A stretch of DNA of 18,018 bases from Acidobacteriaceae bacterium (GTDB taxonomy: Bacteria > Acidobacteriota > Terriglobia > Terriglobales > Acidobacteriaceae), in the NCBI GenBank assembly GCA_030049955.1, contig JASIJX010000609.1:1-18018 (forward strand), read 5' to 3'. Shown here piece after piece: positions 15,508 to 18,018 of the stretch; positions within the stretch are counted from its first letter, which is position 1, and each line of letters opens with the position of its first letter. Position numbers and translations under genes: made by a program. Below the pieces are notes generated by a model. It searched no databases, was not told the origin of the DNA, and saw only the letters and a list, made by a program, of their open reading frames with translations.

Positions 15508-16713
15508 TCAGCGCGTTGCAGCTTCCAATTTCGGTACTGGCCGGACTATGCCTTCTCCGTATCGCATTGCTGCGAGTTTATAGGCGCCATTCAGGACCTC
15601 ACCGGCCCTGCTCCATGTCCATTGGGTTCGGTCTCGCAGCGCGCCAGAGCGGAGCTTTACCAGCAGGTCCGGCTTGTCGTGAACCTCGCAGATGTGGCGG
15701 CACAGGGTCGCCACATCACCCGCGCGGTGCACCAGAGCGTTCTCCATGTCAACGCACAGTTCGGTGCATGCGTCGGAAGCCAGGGGCACGCAGCCGACCG
15801 CGATTGCCTCCGCACAGACTAATCCGAACCCCTCCTCGATCGACGGCATCAACAGGACATCTGCATTGCGCATCAGTTCCGGCACATCGTGGCGATGACC
15901 GAGTTGCACGATGCTGGGGTAAGACAGGAAGTCGGCAAAGCGCCGCCGGAACTCCTTGTTCAGCTCGCCTGCGATGTAAAATTTTCCGTCCTTGCTCGCC
16001 GTCGACTCAAGCCAAGCCTGCATGGCGAAATGGAGCCCCTTGCGCACAGGGTCCACTCCGACGAAAAGCGCGGTAAAAGGCCTCGCTGGTTCGCGTTCGA
16101 CCGAGGCCAGACGGTAGACATCCTCGTCGAATCCGTACTGGTGACGGAGAACTTTACGGGCCGGAAATCCAGCATCGAGAAAACTCCGCGCAGTGAATTC
16201 CGACGCGCACAGCAAATAGTCGCATGCCGCAAACTCCGCCTCTTCCCGCTCGAGCACTTTAGGGTTGCCCAGGTAATCGTGATGCGGAGTCCCGATCCCG
16301 ATGCGGCGATGCTCGGCAGCCACGATTTCATAGCAGAATCGCGTGTGCGCATTCGGCCGCTCCAACACTGTGGGAATTCCGAGCTGGCGTGCGGCTTTGA
16401 TCGTTTCCAGCGCAGCACACGGCCAGAGGTGAACCACATCGATGCGGCTGGCGAGGCTCCTCAGGCGGTGGGCAACGATCTTGTCATGCAGCGTTAGGGC
16501 CCGCAGTGTCCCCACCAGCTTATACGGCAGCCGAACCCGCCCTCGCGCGAGCGTGGTATGCACTTCCACCGACTCCGGGAGAGGGCGCGACAGAGCACCC
16601 GCATAGAGCACTACCTCGACCCCAGCGGAAGCCAGGCCCCTGACTTGTTGCCATGCGGTGTAACAGATCCGATCAGCACCCAGTTTGTGTGGAAAGCTGT
16701 AAAGAACACGCAT
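15508..16713 (-). CDS. Family 4 glycosyltransferase (GT-B fold)
   Basis: The 401-residue product is a retaining GT-B glycosyltransferase. The N-terminal acceptor domain begins MRVLYSFPHKLGADR and includes DVVHLWPCAALE. The C-terminal donor domain has LFVGVDPVRKGLHFA near 216-229, VQLGHRHDVPELMRNADVLLMPS and the E-x7-E motif region PSIEEGFGLVCAEAIAVG at 290-307, followed by PLASDACTE. Family members use nucleotide sugars to extend lipid-linked glycans at the cytoplasmic side of the inner membrane. Two in-frame ATGs occur at 16719 and 16713; GGAG lies 6 bases before the second, so I prefer 16713. The gene is separated from the upstream dioxygenase by 126 bases that include a candidate promoter. 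The sugar transferred cannot be told from sequence. Confidence 0.9.
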   Translation of the reverse strand: MRVLYSFPHKLGADRICYTAWQQVRGLASAGVEVVLYAGALSRPLPESVEVHTTLARGRVRLPYKLVGTLRALTLHDKIVAHRLRSLASRIDVVHLWPCAALETIKAARQLGIPTVLERPNAHTRFCYEIVAAEHRRIGIGTPHHDYLGNPKVLEREEAEFAACDYLLCASEFTARSFLDAGFPARKVLRHQYGFDEDVYRLASVEREPARPFTALFVGVDPVRKGLHFAMQAWLESTASKDGKFYIAGELNKEFRRRFADFLSYPSIVQLGHRHDVPELMRNADVLLMPSIEEGFGLVCAEAIAVGCVPLASDACTELCVDMENALVHRAGDVATLCRHICEVHDKPDLLVKLRSGALRDRTQWTWSRAGEVLNGAYKLAAMRYGEGIVRPVPKLEAATR

Positions 16714-16775
16714 GGCCATCTCCGGAAGATCCTTCTTCAGGGGACACTGAACCAGAACACACCATCATGATTCAA

Positions 16776-16809
16776 GTGACGATTAGATCCATATAGACAA
16801 CATCGTCAC
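16776..16809. repeat. Operator-like inverted repeat upstream of the GT4 gene
   Basis: GTGACGAT at 16776-16783 and ATCGTCAC at 16802-16809 are exact reverse complements separated by 18 bases. The pair brackets a candidate promoter in the gap before the GT4 gene. The half-site spacing (26 bases from arm start to arm start) would suit a dimeric regulator contacting two sites, but no regulator is encoded in the window. Confidence 0.4.
16782..16809 (-). promoter_or_regulatory. Candidate promoter of the GT4 gene
   Basis: On the minus strand GTGACG (16809-16804, four of six -35 consensus bases) is followed after 16 bases by TCTAAT (16787-16782, five of six -10 consensus bases). The start site would fall near 16775, about 62 bases before the GT4 ATG. 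The boxes overlap the two arms of the inverted repeat. Confidence 0.35.
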
Positions 16810-16839
16810 ATCGATCTACTGGTAGGCAGCTTTTGAACC

Positions 16840-17652
16840 CTAGATGCTTGACTTCTTAAAGTGCCGAATCGCTGTGAAGACCGGAGGAGTGTACATCCAA
16901 GTTAGTTCGAGGACGTTTCCCTTTAAGGTTGCTGGAAAGTAATTCGGCTTAAATCCCGATTTGAGCGATGCGCCTGCCTTAAAGTTTACGGCTAACTTTA
17001 GGGTCTGGAGATCGCGCTCTTGTTCCTCGTTTACAGATATGCGGGGCAGCTTATCGTAGTAGCGAGATACAAGAAGTGCCAGCATTAGACGGACTTCGTT
17101 GCTTCGATTTGGAGTACCCCGGTGCCACAGATTCGAAAAACGGATGGCTATGTCGCCCGGCGACGAATTCAGGCGAATCGAGGGACGGCGCATGGAATTG
17201 AATTCCGAAATCGTCAACTTGTGCTTATGAGTTCCAGGCCAGACCTCTGTACTTCCGTTCTCCTCGGTCACCTTGCCCAACGGGATGTTGACTATCACAA
17301 AGTCTGTTCCCAGCCAATCATCCGCATGGCAAGGCTGAAATCTGCTTCCGGGCAGATTAGCATTGCCACCGAAACCGACAACCTTATAATCGGTTCCGAG
17401 AACGCGATCCAGGATTTCCATGACCACTTCGCTGCTTGCTATCTGCCGAAATATCTGACTTGACAAAGACGGCACATAATTGACGTGGCCAAACCATTTT
17501 CCCCCACCCCTCCATGGAAGGGGTTGGGCAGAACGATATTCTGCCGTTATCTCCTTCGCAGCTTCTTCAGTGACTACCGGATCAATAAACGACTCGAGAG
17601 TTGTGTACCCGTGTGTCTCCAGCTCCAAACTCTTGTTTTCCGCGGTCGTCAT
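16840..17652 (-). CDS. Phytanoyl-CoA-dioxygenase (PhyH)-like Fe(II)/2-oxoglutarate oxygenase
   Basis: The 270-residue product has the double-stranded beta-helix iron site of the PhyH family: PCHADDW gives H109 and D111, NLWHRGTPN gives distal H177, and R188 in RSNEVRLM is placed to bind 2-oxoglutarate. The family signature ENGSTEVWPGTHKH is at 131-144. These enzymes hydroxylate, epoxidise or otherwise oxidise small molecules or carrier-bound substrates in the cytoplasm. The ATG at 17652 is supported by GGAGG 10 bases upstream; the 33-residue upstream extension overlaps the previous gene and is rejected. The gene follows the preceding stop after 47 bases. Its location at the head of a glycan cluster suggests oxidation of a sugar or acyl substituent, but the substrate is unknown. 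Many PhyH-like enzymes belong to natural-product pathways, so that remains an alternative. Confidence 0.87.
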   Translation of the reverse strand: MTTAENKSLELETHGYTTLESFIDPVVTEEAAKEITAEYRSAQPLPWRGGGKWFGHVNYVPSLSSQIFRQIASSEVVMEILDRVLGTDYKVVGFGGNANLPGSRFQPCHADDWLGTDFVIVNIPLGKVTEENGSTEVWPGTHKHKLTISEFNSMRRPSIRLNSSPGDIAIRFSNLWHRGTPNRSNEVRLMLALLVSRYYDKLPRISVNEEQERDLQTLKLAVNFKAGASLKSGFKPNYFPATLKGNVLELTWMYTPPVFTAIRHFKKSSI

Positions 17653-17662
17653 CTCGTCGCAT

Positions 17663-17667
17663 CCTCC
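17663..17667 (-). promoter_or_regulatory. Ribosome binding site of the dioxygenase gene
   Basis: GGAGG on the minus strand lies 10 bases before the ATG at 17652 and fixes that start over the longer open frame. Confidence 0.55.
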
Positions 17668-17699
17668 GATGAATTGAAGATTTAATATCTGGTTCCGAG

Positions 17700-18018
17700 T
17701 TATTTTGCGGCAAACGCATAGAGCAACCAACCAAGTTCGTAGGGACGGCATTCATAACGCACCTTCAGCCGGGCATTGGCTGCGCCGTTGCGCAACCGCA
17801 GGAAGCGCATCGCCGCATCGGAATATTTGTCCATCGAGGGAAGATAAATGCAGCGCCAGATGAGTTCAGCCTCAGCCTGTGTGAAATCGCGATGCAACTC
17901 ATTGCAGCCGCTGATCCAGGCCAATCCCTTGTAAATGGCGTCACTGAAATCGCGGCCGCAGGCCTCTCCGGTAGCAAACAGCATCATTGGCGCCATGGCG
18001 TGCTGGTGGACCGAGTAG
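17700..18018 (-). CDS. C-terminal part of a conserved protein of unknown function, cut by the right edge
   Basis: The frame is open from the window edge to a TAA at 17700, giving 106 whole codons that begin YSVHQHAMAPMMLFATGEA. I read this as the 3' end of a larger gene, because coding sequence continues upstream of the first Met at 17996 and the edge lies inside it. Visible features are alternating helical segments with aromatic and small residues (YKGLAWISGCNEL, AELIWRCIYLPSMDKYSDAAMRF) and a C-terminal RYECRPYELGWLLYAFA. The pattern resembles helical-barrel proteins of the six-hairpin glycosidase or prenyltransferase-like type, and I have an impression of similar tails in glycan loci, but I cannot name the family with confidence. 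It lies 47 bases before the dioxygenase gene and is probably co-transcribed with it. Confidence 0.7.
   Translation of the reverse strand, partial: YSVHQHAMAPMMLFATGEACGRDFSDAIYKGLAWISGCNELHRDFTQAEAELIWRCIYLPSMDKYSDAAMRFLRLRNGAANARLKVRYECRPYELGWLLYAFAAK

Noticed and set aside
17653..17751. Upstream extension of the dioxygenase frame
   Set aside because: It overlaps the end of the preceding gene and GGAGG supports the ATG at 17652.

Overview
This window is one continuous minus-strand block of surface-polysaccharide biosynthesis genes (O-antigen, capsule or exopolysaccharide type). It holds 14 complete coding regions, plus one partial gene at each edge. I see no convincing plus-strand gene, tRNA, rRNA, CRISPR array, insertion sequence or phage gene. 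The mixed, moderately high G+C, the low-homology glycan genes and the secreted beta-helix protein (mature N-terminus of the TYYIAASGSDSNSGT type, C-terminal IGAYQYG) resemble soil Acidobacteriota such as Terriglobia. That assignment is inference from protein style only, because no phylogenetic marker is present.

In transcription order (high to low coordinates) the layout is: the C-terminal part of an unrecognised protein running off the right edge (17700-18018); a phytanoyl-CoA-dioxygenase-like Fe(II)/2-oxoglutarate enzyme (16840-17652); a family 4 glycosyltransferase (15508-16713); a secreted right-handed beta-helix protein (13767-15353); and a GNAT_6/FemAB-like acyltransferase (12484-13671). 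A 220-base gap with two perfect hairpins follows. Next come a zinc-ribbon SAM methyltransferase (11337-12263), an O-antigen polymerase/ligase-like membrane protein (9923-11332), two family 2 glycosyltransferases (9040-9915 and 8051-9043), an AsnB-type amidotransferase with a TTG start (6086-8011), an FkbH-like protein with an unusual cysteine-rich N-terminus (4221-6041), a NodB-type polysaccharide deacetylase (3406-4215), a WecB-type UDP-GlcNAc 2-epimerase (2250-3371), a Wzx-type flippase (558-2042), a VOC/methylmalonyl-CoA-epimerase-like protein (92-568) and the first 30 codons of a further gene at the left edge.

The genes fit a Wzx/Wzy-like pathway. WecB would supply UDP-ManNAc, three glycosyltransferases would build a lipid-linked repeat unit, the flippase would move it across the inner membrane, and the polymerase/ligase-like protein would join units or attach the glycan. 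The deacetylase, methyltransferase, GNAT protein and AsnB would modify it. The FkbH and VOC proteins, possibly with the dioxygenase, are enzymes of acyl-thioester or small-acid chemistry rather than ordinary sugar metabolism. They suggest a glycan carrying a non-sugar acyl or amide group, which is the most interesting reading of the locus. No initiating phosphoglycosyltransferase, chain-length regulator or outer-membrane exporter lies inside the window, so the locus must continue beyond it or rely on genes elsewhere.

Tight junctions (TGATG, ATGA, an 11-base overlap, and gaps of 4, 5 and 7 bases) indicate that much of the block is co-transcribed and translationally coupled. Longer gaps at 16714-16839, 15354-15507, 12264-12483 and 2043-2249 are where internal promoters or regulatory structures are most likely.
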